A DNA stretch of 64,000 nt from Ralstonia thomasii (GCF_958405895.1 NZ_CATZAR010000021.1); one strand, 5' to 3'; positions 8,457 to 18,541 are shown, counted from the stretch's first letter. The notes: a model not told the origin generated them from the letters alone. Numbers and translations are program-made.

Positions 8457-9419
8457 ATGACAAACAATAACTATCCGCGCGATCTCATCGGTTACGGCAA
8501 GAACCCGCCGAACGCCAATTGGCCGGGCGGCGCGCGCGTCGCCCTGCAGTTCGTCCTCAACTACGAGGAAGGCGGTGAAAACTGCGTCTTGCACGGCGAT
8601 GCCGGCTCCGAGCAGTTCCTCTCTGAGATCATCGGCGCCGCGGCCTACCCGGCCCGCCACATGAGCATGGAGGGGATCTACGAATACGGATCGCGCGCGG
8701 GCGTGTGGCGCATCCTGCGCGAGTTTGAAAAGCGCGGCCTGCCGTTGACGATCTTCGGTGTGTCGATGGCCCTGCAGCGCCATCCGGACGTGACGCAAGC
8801 CTTCGTTGATCTGGGCCACGAAATCGCCTGTCACGGCTGGCGCTGGATTCACTATCAGAACATCGACGAAGCTACCGAGCGCGAGCACATGCGCATCGGC
8901 GTCGAGATCATCCGCGAGTTGACTGGCAATGCGCCGCTGGGCTGGTACACCGGCCGCGACAGCCCCAACACGCGGCGCCTGGTCGTCGAGCACGGCGGCT
9001 TTGCGTACGACGCCGACTACTACGGCGACGACCTCCCCTTCTGGACCGAAGTCGAAACCTCGTCCGGCGAGCACAAGCCGCACCTGGTGGTGCCGTACAC
9101 GCTCGACACCAACGACATGCGCTTTGCCAGCCCGCAAGGCTTCAACACGGCCGACCACTTCTACCAGTACCTGAAGGACGCCTTCGACGTGCTGTACGAA
9201 GAAGGCGATCCCAACGGCCTTGCGCAGCCGAAGATGCTGTCGATCGGCATGCACTGCCGCCTGCTGGGGCGCCCGGCGCGCTTCCGCGCGCTGCAGCGCT
9301 TCCTCGACTACGTGCAATCGCACGACAAGGTCTGGATCTGCCGCCGTATCGACATCGCGCAGCACTGGATCCAGAACCATCCGTATGCCAAGCAACCCGT
9401 TTTGAGCACCACAGCATGA
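8457..9419 (+). CDS. puuE: Allantoinase PuuE (polysaccharide-deacetylase fold)
   Basis: 320 residues. Hydrolyses allantoin to allantoate. It belongs to the metal-independent PuuE family of the NodB/CE4 fold, not the amidohydrolase-type allantoinases. Recognised from the N-terminal YPRDLIGYG, the HGWRWIHYQ and YTGRDSPNTRRLV segments and the order next to uraD. The start is uncertain: no clear ribosome site precedes 8457, and ATG 8430 or GTG/ATG 8388 would add up to 23 poorly conserved residues. Its stop overlaps the uraD start (ATGA). Confidence 0.9.
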   Translation: MTNNNYPRDLIGYGKNPPNANWPGGARVALQFVLNYEEGGENCVLHGDAGSEQFLSEIIGAAAYPARHMSMEGIYEYGSRAGVWRILREFEKRGLPLTIFGVSMALQRHPDVTQAFVDLGHEIACHGWRWIHYQNIDEATEREHMRIGVEIIRELTGNAPLGWYTGRDSPNTRRLVVEHGGFAYDADYYGDDLPFWTEVETSSGEHKPHLVVPYTLDTNDMRFASPQGFNTADHFYQYLKDAFDVLYEEGDPNGLAQPKMLSIGMHCRLLGRPARFRALQRFLDYVQSHDKVWICRRIDIAQHWIQNHPYAKQPVLSTTA

Positions 9420-9940
9420 GCCAGACCACCTACACCCTCTCGCAACTCAACGGCATGGACGCGTCGCAGTTCGTGCAAGTCCTCGGCGGCGTCTACGAGC
9501 ACTCCCCGTGGGTTGCCGAACAGGCCGCCACGCAGCGCCCGTTCGCCTCGGCCGAGGCGCTCGCGGCTGCCATGCGCAATGCCGTGGACACCGCCGGCAT
9601 TGAGCCGCAGCTCAAGCTCGTGCGCGCTCACCCCGAGCTGGCGGGCAAGGCGGCCGTGCGCGGTGAACTGACCGCCGAGTCGACGCGCGAGCAAAGTGGT
9701 GCGGGCCTGAACCAGTGCTCGCCGGAAGAGTTTGCACGCCTGCAGGCCCTCAACGCGCAGTACAACGAGAAGTTCGGCTTTCCGTTCATCCTGGCGGTGC
9801 GCAGCTATGACCGCCACGGCATCATCGACAACTTCAGCGAGCGCGTGGAAAACGACCGCGATACCGAGCTGCGTGCATCGCTCGAACAGATTCATCGCAT
9901 CGCGGGTTTCCGTCTGGCCGATTTGATCGCCGCCAACTGA
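9416..9940 (+). CDS. uraD: OHCU decarboxylase UraD
   Basis: 174 residues. Converts OHCU to S-(+)-allantoin, the third step from urate. The AHPELAGKAA segment holds the catalytic His, and the GFPFILAVRSYDRHGI region is a family signature. It overlaps puuE by four bases, so translation is coupled. It is the last enzyme of the rightward operon. Confidence 0.95.
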   Translation: MSQTTYTLSQLNGMDASQFVQVLGGVYEHSPWVAEQAATQRPFASAEALAAAMRNAVDTAGIEPQLKLVRAHPELAGKAAVRGELTAESTREQSGAGLNQCSPEEFARLQALNAQYNEKFGFPFILAVRSYDRHGIIDNFSERVENDRDTELRASLEQIHRIAGFRLADLIAAN

Positions 9941-10092
9941 TTTCTCAGGTTCAGCAGCAAAAAACAACGCTGTGGGCGCGGTGTCATGGGGCATGGGACA
10001 CCGTCCGGCATGGAGCCTGACCAGCCGGCCTGTGACTGCATCAAAGAATGCAGCGCAACCTGCAGTGACTTTCAACAACAAAGGAGGTAGCA

Positions 10093-11163
10093 ATGCAGTC
10101 GAAATTCAAGCGTGGCATGGCCGCGCTGGCAGTGGCATCGGCACTGGGGGCAGCAAGTGCCGGTGCGCAGGCGCAGTCGTCCGTCACGCTGTACGGCCAG
10201 GTGGATGCCTGGGCGGGCGCCACCAAGACCCTGGGCGCATCGGATCGCGCCTGGGGCGTCAACTCGGGCGGTATGTCGACCTCGTACTGGGGCATGAAGG
10301 GCAGCGAAGATCTGGGCAATGGCTTGAAGGCGATCTTCACGCTGGAAGCGTTCTTCCGCCCGGACACCGGCAAGTACGGGCGCTTTGACGGCGATACGTT
10401 CTTCGCCCGCAACTCGTTCGTCGGCCTGCAATCGAGCACGTGGGGTTCGATCAAGCTCGGCCGCCTGACGCCGCCGTATTTCGTATCGACGATCCTGTTC
10501 AACCCGTTCATCGATTCGTACACGTTCTCGCCGATGGTGTTCCACACGTACCTCGGCAACGGCCTGCGCGGCCCCGGCGGTATCTCGGGTCTGGTGGGCG
10601 ATTCGGGCTGGAACAACGCGATCATGTATTCGACGCCGGACTTCAACGGTCTGACCGCCAACTTCATCTACGGCGCGGGCGAGCAAGCCGGCCACAACGG
10701 CCAGAACAAGTGGGGCGGCAACTTCCTGTACTTCCATGGCAACTTCGCAGCCACGGCGGCTTTCCAGCAGGTGCGCTTCGACTCCGCCCCGGGTGACCTG
10801 AACGCACTGGTGGCAGGCTTCTCGCGTCAGACGGCCGCGCAGCTCGGTGCCACGTACGACTTTGGCGTGGCCAAGGTCTACGGCCAGTACCAGTACATCA
10901 AGAACGCCATCAACTCGGGGGACGCGAAGAGCAACGGCGGCCAACTGGGCATGTCGGTGCCGGTGGGCCCGGGCAGCATCCTGGCGTCGTACGCGTACAC
11001 CAAAACTTCGGGTGCGGCTGACGTGAAGCGCAACACGTGGGCGGTCGGTTACGACTATTCGCTGTCCAAGCGCACTGACGTGTACGCCGCGTACATGCGC
11101 GACAAGGTGACGAGCCTCAGCTCGGCAGACACCTTCGGCGTGGGCATCCGCGCGAAGTTCTAA
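10093..11163 (+). CDS. Outer-membrane porin, Burkholderia/Ralstonia trimeric type
   Basis: 356 residues. A signal peptide is cut after the Ala-rich AGAQA segment (about residue 28), and the mature protein begins QSSVTLYGQVD. A 16-strand beta-barrel is expected, and the C-terminal Phe (GIRAKF) is the BAM signal. A strong AAGGAGG ribosome site precedes the ATG. The 152 bases after uraD allow an independent promoter, but no terminator is seen between them, so the porin may be co-induced to admit urate or other purines. The substrate is inferred from place only. Confidence 0.92.
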   Translation: MQSKFKRGMAALAVASALGAASAGAQAQSSVTLYGQVDAWAGATKTLGASDRAWGVNSGGMSTSYWGMKGSEDLGNGLKAIFTLEAFFRPDTGKYGRFDGDTFFARNSFVGLQSSTWGSIKLGRLTPPYFVSTILFNPFIDSYTFSPMVFHTYLGNGLRGPGGISGLVGDSGWNNAIMYSTPDFNGLTANFIYGAGEQAGHNGQNKWGGNFLYFHGNFAATAAFQQVRFDSAPGDLNALVAGFSRQTAAQLGATYDFGVAKVYGQYQYIKNAINSGDAKSNGGQLGMSVPVGPGSILASYAYTKTSGAADVKRNTWAVGYDYSLSKRTDVYAAYMRDKVTSLSSADTFGVGIRAKF

Positions 11164-11180
11164 GCAGTCGGCAGCAAAGA

Positions 11181-11215
11181 AAAACGGCGCCTGGACTTTC
11201 CCCAGGCGCCGTTTT
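11181..11215. terminator. Bidirectional terminator between porin and maeB
   Basis: A 14-bp perfect stem (11181-11194 with 11202-11215) flanked by A and T runs serves both converging genes. Confidence 0.92.
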
Positions 11216-11261
11216 CTTTTGGGCCGCCAACCTTCAGCGGCCCAACAGTTGGATCAACCAA

Positions 11262-13583
11262 TCAACGCGTAGCCGACACGTCTGCCACCGCCAGCGCCGT
11301 CATGTTGACGATGCGGCGCGACGTGGCCGACGGGTTCAGGATGTGCACCGGCTTGGCCGCGCCCAGCAGGATCGGGCCCACCGTCACGCCCTGCCCGCCC
11401 GTGATCTTGAGCAGGTTGAACGCGATGTTGGCGGCGTCGAGCGACGGCATCACCAGCAGGTTTGCGCTACCCGAGAACGCGCTCTTCGGCAGGAAATGAT
11501 GGCGGATGTCTTCCGACAGTGCCGCGTCACCCTGGATCTCGCCTTCCACCTGCAGGTCGGGCGCTTCCACCTTCAGCAGGTCATACGCAGCGCGCATGCG
11601 GCGGGCCGATGCGTTTTTCGACGAGCCGAACATCGAGTGCGACAGCATCGCCACCTTCGGCTCCTGGCCGAAACGGCGCACTTCTTCTGCCGCCAGCTTG
11701 GTGATGTCGGCCAGCTCTTCTGCGCTCGGCAGCTCGTTGACGAACGTATCGGTGATGAACAGCGTGTGCTTCTCCAGCATCAGGCCGTTCATGGCGGCGA
11801 ACACCTTGGCATTCGGGGCCAGGCCGATCACGTCACGCACGTGTTCCAGGTGGGCGTCGAAGCGGCCAACCGTGCCGCACAGCAGCGCATCGGCATCACC
11901 CAGGCGCACCAGCAGTGCACCGATCAGCGTGTTCGAACGGCGCAGCGCCGACTTCGCCATGTCCGGCGTCACGCCGTTGCGGCCCATCAGCTCGTGGTAA
12001 GCGGTGTGGTACTGGTGATAGCGGCGGTCGTCTTCCGGATCGACCAGCTCGAAATGCACCCCCGGCTTCAGGCGCAGGCCGGCCTTCTGGATGCGCATTT
12101 CGATCACGTGCGGACGGCCGATCAGGATCGGCTTGGCCAGGCCTTCGTCCACCACCGTCTGCACCGCGCGCAGCACGCGCTCTTCTTCACCTTCGGCGTA
12201 GACGACGCGCTTCGGGTTGGCCTTGGCGGCCGAGAACACCGGGCGCATGGTCAGGCCCGTGTGGTACACGAAGTCGCTCAGCTGGGCGCGATAGGCGTCC
12301 AGATCCTTGATCGGGCGCGTGGCCACGCCAGACTCTTCCGCGGCCTTGGCGACGGCCGGCGCGATCTTCTCGATCAGGCGCGAATCGAACGGCTTCGGGA
12401 TGATGTAATCCGGGCCGAAGGTCAGGTCCTGGCCGGCATAAGCCTGCGCCACGGCATCGTTCGTTTCGGCTTCTGCCAGCTCGGCAATGGCCTTCACGCA
12501 TGCCAGCTTCATCTCTTCCGTGATCTTGGTGGCGCCGCAATCGAGCGCACCGCGGAAGATATACGGGAAGCACAGCACGTTGTTGACCTGGTTCGGGTAG
12601 TCCGAGCGGCCCGTAGCGATGATGCAGTCCGGGCGCGCGGCTTTGGCCACTTCCGGGCGGATTTCCGGCTCGGGATTGGCCAGCGCCAGGATGATCGGCT
12701 TCGGCGCCATGGTCTTGACCATGTCGGCGGTCAGCACGCCGGCGGCCGAGCAACCCAAGAACACGTCTGCATCGCGCACGATGTCGGCCAGCGTACGGGC
12801 CGACGTGTCTTGCGCATAGCGCGCCTTGTTCGGCTCCATCTTGGCGTCGCGGCCGGCGTAGATCACGCCCTTGGAGTCGACTACGTAGACGTTCTCGCGC
12901 TTGACGCCCAGGCCGACCATCACGTCCAGGCAGGCGATGGCCGCGGCGCCCGCACCCGACACGGCCACCTTCACATTGCCGATGTCCTTGCCGACGACCT
13001 TCAGGCCGTTGAGCAGGGCAGCCGACGAGATGATCGCCGTGCCGTGCTGGTCATCGTGGAAAACGGGAATATTCAGGCGGTCACGCAGCTTCTGCTCGAT
13101 GTAGAAGCACTCCGGCGCCTTGATGTCTTCGAGGTTGATCCCGCCCAGCGTCGGCTCCAGCGAGGCGATGATGTCAACGAGCTTGTCCGGATCGCGCTCG
13201 GCCAGTTCGATATCGAACACGTCCACGCCGGCAAACTTCTTGAACAGGCAGCCCTTGCCTTCCATGACGGGCTTGCTGGCCAGCGGGCCGATGTCGCCCA
13301 GACCCAGCACCGCGGTGCCGTTGGTGATCACGCCGACCAGGTTGCCGCGCGACGTGTACTCCGCCGCCAGCGACGGGTCTTGCTCGATCGCGGTACACGG
13401 ATATGCCACGCCCGGCGAATACGCCAGCGAAAGATCACGCTGGTTGATCAGCGCCTTGGTCGGGCGAACCTCAATCTTGCCGCGCGTGGGGGCGCGGTGA
13501 TATTCAAACGCTGCGCGGCGCAGTTCGGCCTCGGCGCCTTGGTCTTGGGAATCCGGCGAGGCGTCGTGAAGCTTGTCGTTCAT
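11262..13583 (-). CDS. maeB: NADP-dependent malic enzyme with phosphotransacetylase-like domain
   Basis: 773 residues. Oxidatively decarboxylates malate to pyruvate with NADP. N-terminal malic and NAD-binding domains (about 20-410; SLAYSPGVAYPC, LAERDPDKLVD and the VSGAGAAAIAC dinucleotide loop) are fused to a phosphotransacetylase-like domain (about 430-773), which in this class is regulatory and usually not catalytic. The start at 13583 gives MNDKLHDAS; an upstream in-frame extension of 40 residues lacks homology. Confidence 0.95.
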   Translation of the reverse strand: MNDKLHDASPDSQDQGAEAELRRAAFEYHRAPTRGKIEVRPTKALINQRDLSLAYSPGVAYPCTAIEQDPSLAAEYTSRGNLVGVITNGTAVLGLGDIGPLASKPVMEGKGCLFKKFAGVDVFDIELAERDPDKLVDIIASLEPTLGGINLEDIKAPECFYIEQKLRDRLNIPVFHDDQHGTAIISSAALLNGLKVVGKDIGNVKVAVSGAGAAAIACLDVMVGLGVKRENVYVVDSKGVIYAGRDAKMEPNKARYAQDTSARTLADIVRDADVFLGCSAAGVLTADMVKTMAPKPIILALANPEPEIRPEVAKAARPDCIIATGRSDYPNQVNNVLCFPYIFRGALDCGATKITEEMKLACVKAIAELAEAETNDAVAQAYAGQDLTFGPDYIIPKPFDSRLIEKIAPAVAKAAEESGVATRPIKDLDAYRAQLSDFVYHTGLTMRPVFSAAKANPKRVVYAEGEEERVLRAVQTVVDEGLAKPILIGRPHVIEMRIQKAGLRLKPGVHFELVDPEDDRRYHQYHTAYHELMGRNGVTPDMAKSALRRSNTLIGALLVRLGDADALLCGTVGRFDAHLEHVRDVIGLAPNAKVFAAMNGLMLEKHTLFITDTFVNELPSAEELADITKLAAEEVRRFGQEPKVAMLSHSMFGSSKNASARRMRAAYDLLKVEAPDLQVEGEIQGDAALSEDIRHHFLPKSAFSGSANLLVMPSLDAANIAFNLLKITGGQGVTVGPILLGAAKPVHILNPSATSRRIVNMTALAVADVSATR

Positions 13584-13878
13584 AGCAATGCATCCTGATG
13601 GGGAGTTCCGCAGACGAGGCGCACATGCGCTCAGGCAGAAACTCCCTGAGACGAAGTGGCAAAAAACAGTGGGAACAGAGAGAAACCGGGGGTGAGGCCG
13701 CACGCGTTGTGGGGCACCGTCAGAAGGGTAGCGACGGCGCGGAGGCAGCGCCGGCCAGGGGTGGCGGTCGGCGCGAGACGGGATGAATTGACAACGCTCA
13801 AGCGGAGTACGGCTGGCGGCCTACAGATTAGGTCATGCATTCTAACGTAGACCGCCAGCCAAAACCCACCCTGGCGCA
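13584..13878. other. Intergenic region between maeB and lipoprotein gene
   Basis: 295 bases upstream of maeB and downstream of the lipoprotein gene. The minus-strand open frame across it has no family resemblance. It presumably carries the maeB promoter, but I cannot place a convincing -35/-10 pair. Confidence 0.4.
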
Positions 13879-14547
13879 CTACTTGGGTGCCGGCCCGGAA
13901 GCTGGTTTGGCCGCCGGTTTCACCGATGGATCAACAGGCAACTCTACGAGGATGGGCTGCGCGTTCGGCGCCGGGAAATTGGCAAAGGCGCTGCGTACCA
14001 GGTAAGGCATCACCGCCGTCAGCGATCCATCCCCACCCTGCGTTTGCGCCGTCACCTGATAAACACGCTTACCGGTGGCTGCCTCGTCAATTTCCACGTG
14101 ATAGGCGTAGAACGGCACCTGCACGTTGGTATCCACATATTGCGGCCCCCACGGGCCCCAAGGCCCCCAAGGGCTGCGCCATGGCCCCCAGGGCCCCGGA
14201 CCCCAATACGGGTCCGGATACACGGGCTGGCGCACCTGCACGAGGCGCGTGGCGGTCGAGTAGTCCAGGCGCACCACATAGCGCGCGCTGGCACGCGGCA
14301 CGCTGGTAAAGCCGTGGGCAGCAAGCTGGTCTGATGTCCAGGCCTCGTAGGTCTGGCGTTCCAGGTCATTTTGCTGCGCTGCGGTGTGCTCGAAGGCATA
14401 GGTGCGCGGCGGGTTGTCGGTCCAGCCGGGTTGCCGGAACGCCGTCACCTGGCTGGTGACCGTGCTCGCACAGCCCGCCAGCAGGCTGGCCGCCATCAGC
14501 GCACCGGCCATCGGCCCGATGCCCGATGACTTGATCCATTTCCACAT
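13879..14547 (-). CDS. DUF4136-like lipoprotein
   Basis: 222 residues. A lipoprotein signal with lipobox LLAGC near residue 25 indicates membrane anchoring through a lipidated Cys. The body resembles DUF4136 proteins (YAFEHTAAQQNDLERQTYEAW). It is interrupted by a Trp/Pro/Gly-rich run of WGP repeats (about residues 113-136) that is probably a flexible insertion. The ATG at 14547 follows a GGGGG-type ribosome site. Function unknown. Confidence 0.75.
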   Translation of the reverse strand: MWKWIKSSGIGPMAGALMAASLLAGCASTVTSQVTAFRQPGWTDNPPRTYAFEHTAAQQNDLERQTYEAWTSDQLAAHGFTSVPRASARYVVRLDYSTATRLVQVRQPVYPDPYWGPGPWGPWRSPWGPWGPWGPQYVDTNVQVPFYAYHVEIDEAATGKRVYQVTAQTQGGDGSLTAVMPYLVRSAFANFPAPNAQPILVELPVDPSVKPAAKPASGPAPK

Positions 14548-14699
14548 GAAAATCCCCCTACTCTCAATCAGACAGATGGCCGCGTGCCCGGAAACTGGCC
14601 GCACGCGGTCTGATACTCAGAGTGACGCCCGCCGCGGAAGATTCCCTCCAAGCGCCTGAGTACAATGGCCTTTTGCGTACCTCTACGAGGATGTTACCG

Positions 14700-17402
14700 A
14701 TGTTGCGCACCGATACCGCCGTCACGATTTACCGCAAGGACTACACCGCGCCCGCTTTCCGCATTGACGAAGTGGCCCTGGAGATCGATCTCGTGCCCGA
14801 GCGCACCCGCGTCGTCAACCGCATGCGCATGACGCGCACGGATGCCGGCAAGCCGCTCGTGCTGGCGGGTGAAGGGCTCGAGCTGGCGGGCGCGACGGTC
14901 GACGGCAAAGCGCTGTCCGGCCTGCAGGCCTCCGACGACACGCTCACCATCGAAGCCGTACCGGCCGATGTTGGCACCAGCTTCACGCTGGAACTCACCA
15001 CCTACTGCAATCCCGCAGCGAACTCCTCGCTGATGGGCCTGTACGTTTCCAACGGCAACTTCTTCACGCAGTGCGAGGCCGAGGGCTTCCGCAAGATCAC
15101 CTACTTCCTCGACCGCCCGGACGTGATGACCGTCTACACCGTCACGCTGCGCGCATCGAAAGCGGATTACCCCGTGCTGCTGTCCAACGGCAACCTCGTG
15201 TCGGAGCGCGACCTGCCGGACGGCCGCCACGAAGCCGTGTGGCACGACCCGTTCAAGAAACCGTCGTACCTGTTCGCGCTGGTGGCGGGCAAGCTCGAAT
15301 GCATTGAAGAACGCATCCGATCGGCCTCGGGCAAAGAGAAGCTGCTGCAGGTGTGGGTGGAGGCGCAAGACCTGGGCAAGACCCGCCACGCGATGGATTC
15401 GCTCATCCACTCGATCCATTGGGACGAATGCCGCTTCGGCCTGGAGCTGGATCTCGACCGCTTCATGATCGTCGCCGTGGGCGACTTCAACATGGGCGCG
15501 ATGGAAAACAAGGGCCTGAACATCTTCAACACGAAGTACGTGCTGGCCAACGCCGAGACGGCAACCGATGTGGATTTCGCCAACATCGAATCGGTGGTCG
15601 GCCACGAATACTTCCACAACTGGACGGGCAACCGCGTCACTTGCCGCGACTGGTTCCAGTTGAGTCTGAAGGAAGGCCTGACGGTGTTCCGCGATCAGGA
15701 GTTCTCCGCTGACATGGCCGCGCTGGCCGGCAACGAATCCGCCGCTGCCAGCGCACGCGCCGTCAAGCGCATCGAAGACGTGCGGCTGCTCCGCCAGGCG
15801 CAGTTCCCTGAAGACGCTGGCCCGATGGCCCACCCGGTACGGCCCGACAGTTACGAAGAAATCAACAACTTCTACACCGTCACGGTGTACGAAAAAGGCG
15901 CCGAAGTCGTGCGCATGTACCAGACGCTGCTGGGCCGCGACGGCTTCCGCAAGGGCATGGACCTGTACTTCCAGCGCCACGATGGCCAGGCAGTCACCTG
16001 CGACGACTTCCGCGCGGCCATGGCCGATGCCAACGGCCGCGACCTCACGCAATTCGGCCGCTGGTACAGCCAGGCCGGCACGCCGGTCGTTGCTGTTGAG
16101 GGCCACCACGATGCGGCCACGCACACGTACACGCTCACGCTGCGGCAACGCTGTGAGCCAGTCGGCATCGAGACCACCAGCGGCATCCAGAAGCAGCCGT
16201 TCCACATTCCGTTTGCGGTGGGCCTGATCGACAAGCAGGGCCGTGACTTGCCGCTGCGCTTGCGTGGCGAGGCCGCATCGCCCTCGCCCATAACCACGCG
16301 CGTACTGGACTTCACTGAAACCAAGCAGACCTTCGTCTTCGAAGACGTGGCCGAAGCGCCGTTGCCCTCGCTGCTGCGCAATTTCTCGGCGCCGGTGATC
16401 GTGGAATACGGCTATACGACCGAGCAGCTTACGTTCCAGCTCGCGCACGATTCCGACCCGTTCAACCGCTGGGAAGCCGGCCAGCGCCTGGCCACCGACA
16501 CCCTGCTGCGCATGGTGACCGACATCCAGCACGGCCGCGCGCCGGTGGTGGATCCGGCGCTGGTCGAAGCCCTGCGCGCCGTGGTCGCCGACACCTCGCT
16601 TGATCCGGCCTTCCGCGAGCAGATGCTGATCCTGCCGGCCGAGAGTTACCTGGCCGAGCGCATGGACGTAGCCGACCCGGCCGCCATCCACACCGCGCGC
16701 CGGACGTTGCGCCGCACCCTGGCGGAACAGCTCAATGCGGAACTGCTGCGCGCCTATCAGGACAACCAGACCGAAGGCGCCTACTCGCCCGATGCCGTGT
16801 CTGCAGGCAAGCGTGCGCTCAAGAACATCGCCCTCGGTTATGTGGTGGAAACCGAAGCCCCCGAAGCGCTGGCCCTGGCCGAACGGCAATATGCCGGCGC
16901 CACCAACATGACCGACCGCATGGGCGCCCTCTCGGCGATGGTCAACAGCTACGCCCCTGGCCGGGAAGCCGCACTGGCCGATTTCTACACGCGCTTCGCC
17001 GACGACGCCCTGGTCATCGACAAGTGGTTCTCGCTGCAAGCCATGCAGCCGGGCACCACCGGCAAGCCAACGCTGGAAACCGTTCGAGCCCTGATGACTC
17101 ATCCGGCCTTTACGCTGCGCAACCCGAACCGAGCGCGTTCGCTCATCTTCAGCTTCTGCTCGGGCAACCCAGCGCAGTTCCACGCCGCCGATGGGTCGGG
17201 CTATGCGTTCTGGGCCGAGCAGGTGCTGGCGCTCGACGCCATCAACCCGCAGGTCTCTGCCCGCCTGGCCCGCGCGCTGGACCGCTGGCGCAAGTACGTG
17301 CCCGCGCTGCGCGACGCCATGCAGGACGCGCTCAAGCGCGTGGCGGCACATCCGAGCCTCTCGCGCGATGTGCGCGAGATCGTTGGCAAGGCGCTGGCCT
17401 GA
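14700..17402 (+). CDS. pepN: Aminopeptidase N (M1 family)
   Basis: 900-residue zinc aminopeptidase that removes N-terminal residues from peptides in the cytoplasm. GAMEN exopeptidase motif at 266-270, HEYFH zinc motif at 302-306 and third ligand Glu about 325 in LSLKEGLTVF. The length matches bacterial PepN (~870-900). The start at 14700 is preferred because GAGG lies about nine bases before it; the ATG at 14691 is too close to that site. Confidence 0.96.
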   Translation: MLRTDTAVTIYRKDYTAPAFRIDEVALEIDLVPERTRVVNRMRMTRTDAGKPLVLAGEGLELAGATVDGKALSGLQASDDTLTIEAVPADVGTSFTLELTTYCNPAANSSLMGLYVSNGNFFTQCEAEGFRKITYFLDRPDVMTVYTVTLRASKADYPVLLSNGNLVSERDLPDGRHEAVWHDPFKKPSYLFALVAGKLECIEERIRSASGKEKLLQVWVEAQDLGKTRHAMDSLIHSIHWDECRFGLELDLDRFMIVAVGDFNMGAMENKGLNIFNTKYVLANAETATDVDFANIESVVGHEYFHNWTGNRVTCRDWFQLSLKEGLTVFRDQEFSADMAALAGNESAAASARAVKRIEDVRLLRQAQFPEDAGPMAHPVRPDSYEEINNFYTVTVYEKGAEVVRMYQTLLGRDGFRKGMDLYFQRHDGQAVTCDDFRAAMADANGRDLTQFGRWYSQAGTPVVAVEGHHDAATHTYTLTLRQRCEPVGIETTSGIQKQPFHIPFAVGLIDKQGRDLPLRLRGEAASPSPITTRVLDFTETKQTFVFEDVAEAPLPSLLRNFSAPVIVEYGYTTEQLTFQLAHDSDPFNRWEAGQRLATDTLLRMVTDIQHGRAPVVDPALVEALRAVVADTSLDPAFREQMLILPAESYLAERMDVADPAAIHTARRTLRRTLAEQLNAELLRAYQDNQTEGAYSPDAVSAGKRALKNIALGYVVETEAPEALALAERQYAGATNMTDRMGALSAMVNSYAPGREAALADFYTRFADDALVIDKWFSLQAMQPGTTGKPTLETVRALMTHPAFTLRNPNRARSLIFSFCSGNPAQFHAADGSGYAFWAEQVLALDAINPQVSARLARALDRWRKYVPALRDAMQDALKRVAAHPSLSRDVREIVGKALA

Positions 17403-17448
17403 ATGTCACCGCTTGTATCGTAAAATCGCGCCCGTCTCAGGAGAACCC

Positions 17449-18465
17449 ATGAAGCGCATCAACCTCACCCGCTACCTGATCGAAGAGCAGCGCGAGCACA
17501 ACACCATCCCGGCCGAGTTGCGTCTGCTGCTCGAAGTCGTGGCCCGCGCCTGCAAGGCGATCTCGCACAGCGTCAACAAGGGGGCCCTTGCCGGCGTGCT
17601 CGGCTCGGCCGGCACCGGCAACGTGCAAGGCGAAACCCAGCAGAAGCTGGATGTGATCGCCAACGAAGTCCTGCTCGAAGCCAACGAGTACGGCGGCAAC
17701 CTGGCCGCCATGGCCTCGGAAGAGATGGAATCGTTCTATGAGATTCCGCATCGCTATCCGAAGGGCGAATACCTGCTGCTGTTCGATCCGCTCGACGGCT
17801 CGTCCAACATCGACGTGAATGTGTCGATCGGCACCATCTTCTCGGTGCTGCACATGCCCAAGGCCGGCGAAGCCGTGACGGAAGCCGATTTCATGCAGCC
17901 CGGCTCCAAGCAGGTCGCCGCCGGCTATGCCGTGTACGGCCCGCAGACCACGCTGGTGCTGACCGTCGGCAACGGCGTGCACATGTTCACGCTCGACCGT
18001 GAAGTCGGCAGCTTCGTGCTGACCCACCGCGACGTGAAGATTCCGGTCGACACGAAGGAATTCGCCATCAACATGTCGAACATGCGCCACTGGGCCCCGC
18101 CCGTGCGCCGCTACATCGACGAATGCCTGGCCGGCACCGAAGGCCCGCGCGGCAAGGATTTCAACATGCGCTGGATCGCCTCGATGGTGGCCGACGTGCA
18201 TCGCATCCTCACGCGCGGCGGCATCTTCATGTACCCCTGGGACAAGCGCGAGCCGGGCAAGGCCGGCAAGCTGCGCCTGATGTACGAAGCCAATCCGATG
18301 GCCTTCCTGGTGGAACAGGCCGGCGGCGCGGCTACCAACGGCGAACAACGCATTCTGGATATCCAGCCCGAAAAGCTGCACCAGCGCGTGGCGGTGGTCC
18401 TGGGATCGAAAAACGAGGTGGATCGTGTCACGCAATATCACCTCGAGGCCAAGCAAACGCCGTAA
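17449..18465 (+). CDS. fbp: Fructose-1,6-bisphosphatase class I
   Basis: 338 residues. Gluconeogenic hydrolysis of fructose-1,6-bisphosphate. The metal/phosphate motif DPLDGSSN lies at 113-120 and the active-site segment KLRLMYEANPMAFLVEQAGG near the C-terminus. A CAGGAG ribosome site precedes the ATG. It lies 46 bases after pepN and may be in the same transcript. Confidence 0.96.
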   Translation: MKRINLTRYLIEEQREHNTIPAELRLLLEVVARACKAISHSVNKGALAGVLGSAGTGNVQGETQQKLDVIANEVLLEANEYGGNLAAMASEEMESFYEIPHRYPKGEYLLLFDPLDGSSNIDVNVSIGTIFSVLHMPKAGEAVTEADFMQPGSKQVAAGYAVYGPQTTLVLTVGNGVHMFTLDREVGSFVLTHRDVKIPVDTKEFAINMSNMRHWAPPVRRYIDECLAGTEGPRGKDFNMRWIASMVADVHRILTRGGIFMYPWDKREPGKAGKLRLMYEANPMAFLVEQAGGAATNGEQRILDIQPEKLHQRVAVVLGSKNEVDRVTQYHLEAKQTP

Positions 18466-18498
18466 CAACGTCATATAAGGCCGTTGTTCCAGCGGGCC

Positions 18499-18528
18499 TT
18501 GCAGAGCGACAAAAAGTTCTGTTAGAAT
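18499..18528 (+). promoter_or_regulatory. Candidate promoter of tRNA-Thr
   Basis: TTGCAG (18499-18504) and TAGAAT (18523-18528), 18-base spacer, end 13 bases before the tRNA. Confidence 0.5.
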
Positions 18529-18541
18529 CGTTGTTTCCGAC

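Noticed and set aside
11343..13598. Plus-strand 751-codon open frame opposite maeB
   Set aside because: Antisense shadow with Arg/His/Gln bias; maeB motifs occupy the other strand.
13631..13879. 82-codon minus-strand frame in the maeB intergenic region
   Set aside because: Arg/Cys/Pro-rich composition with no family match and no good start; treated as noncoding.
14694..17351. Minus-strand 885-codon open frame opposite pepN
   Set aside because: Antisense shadow of pepN, whose GAMEN and HEXXH motifs are intact.
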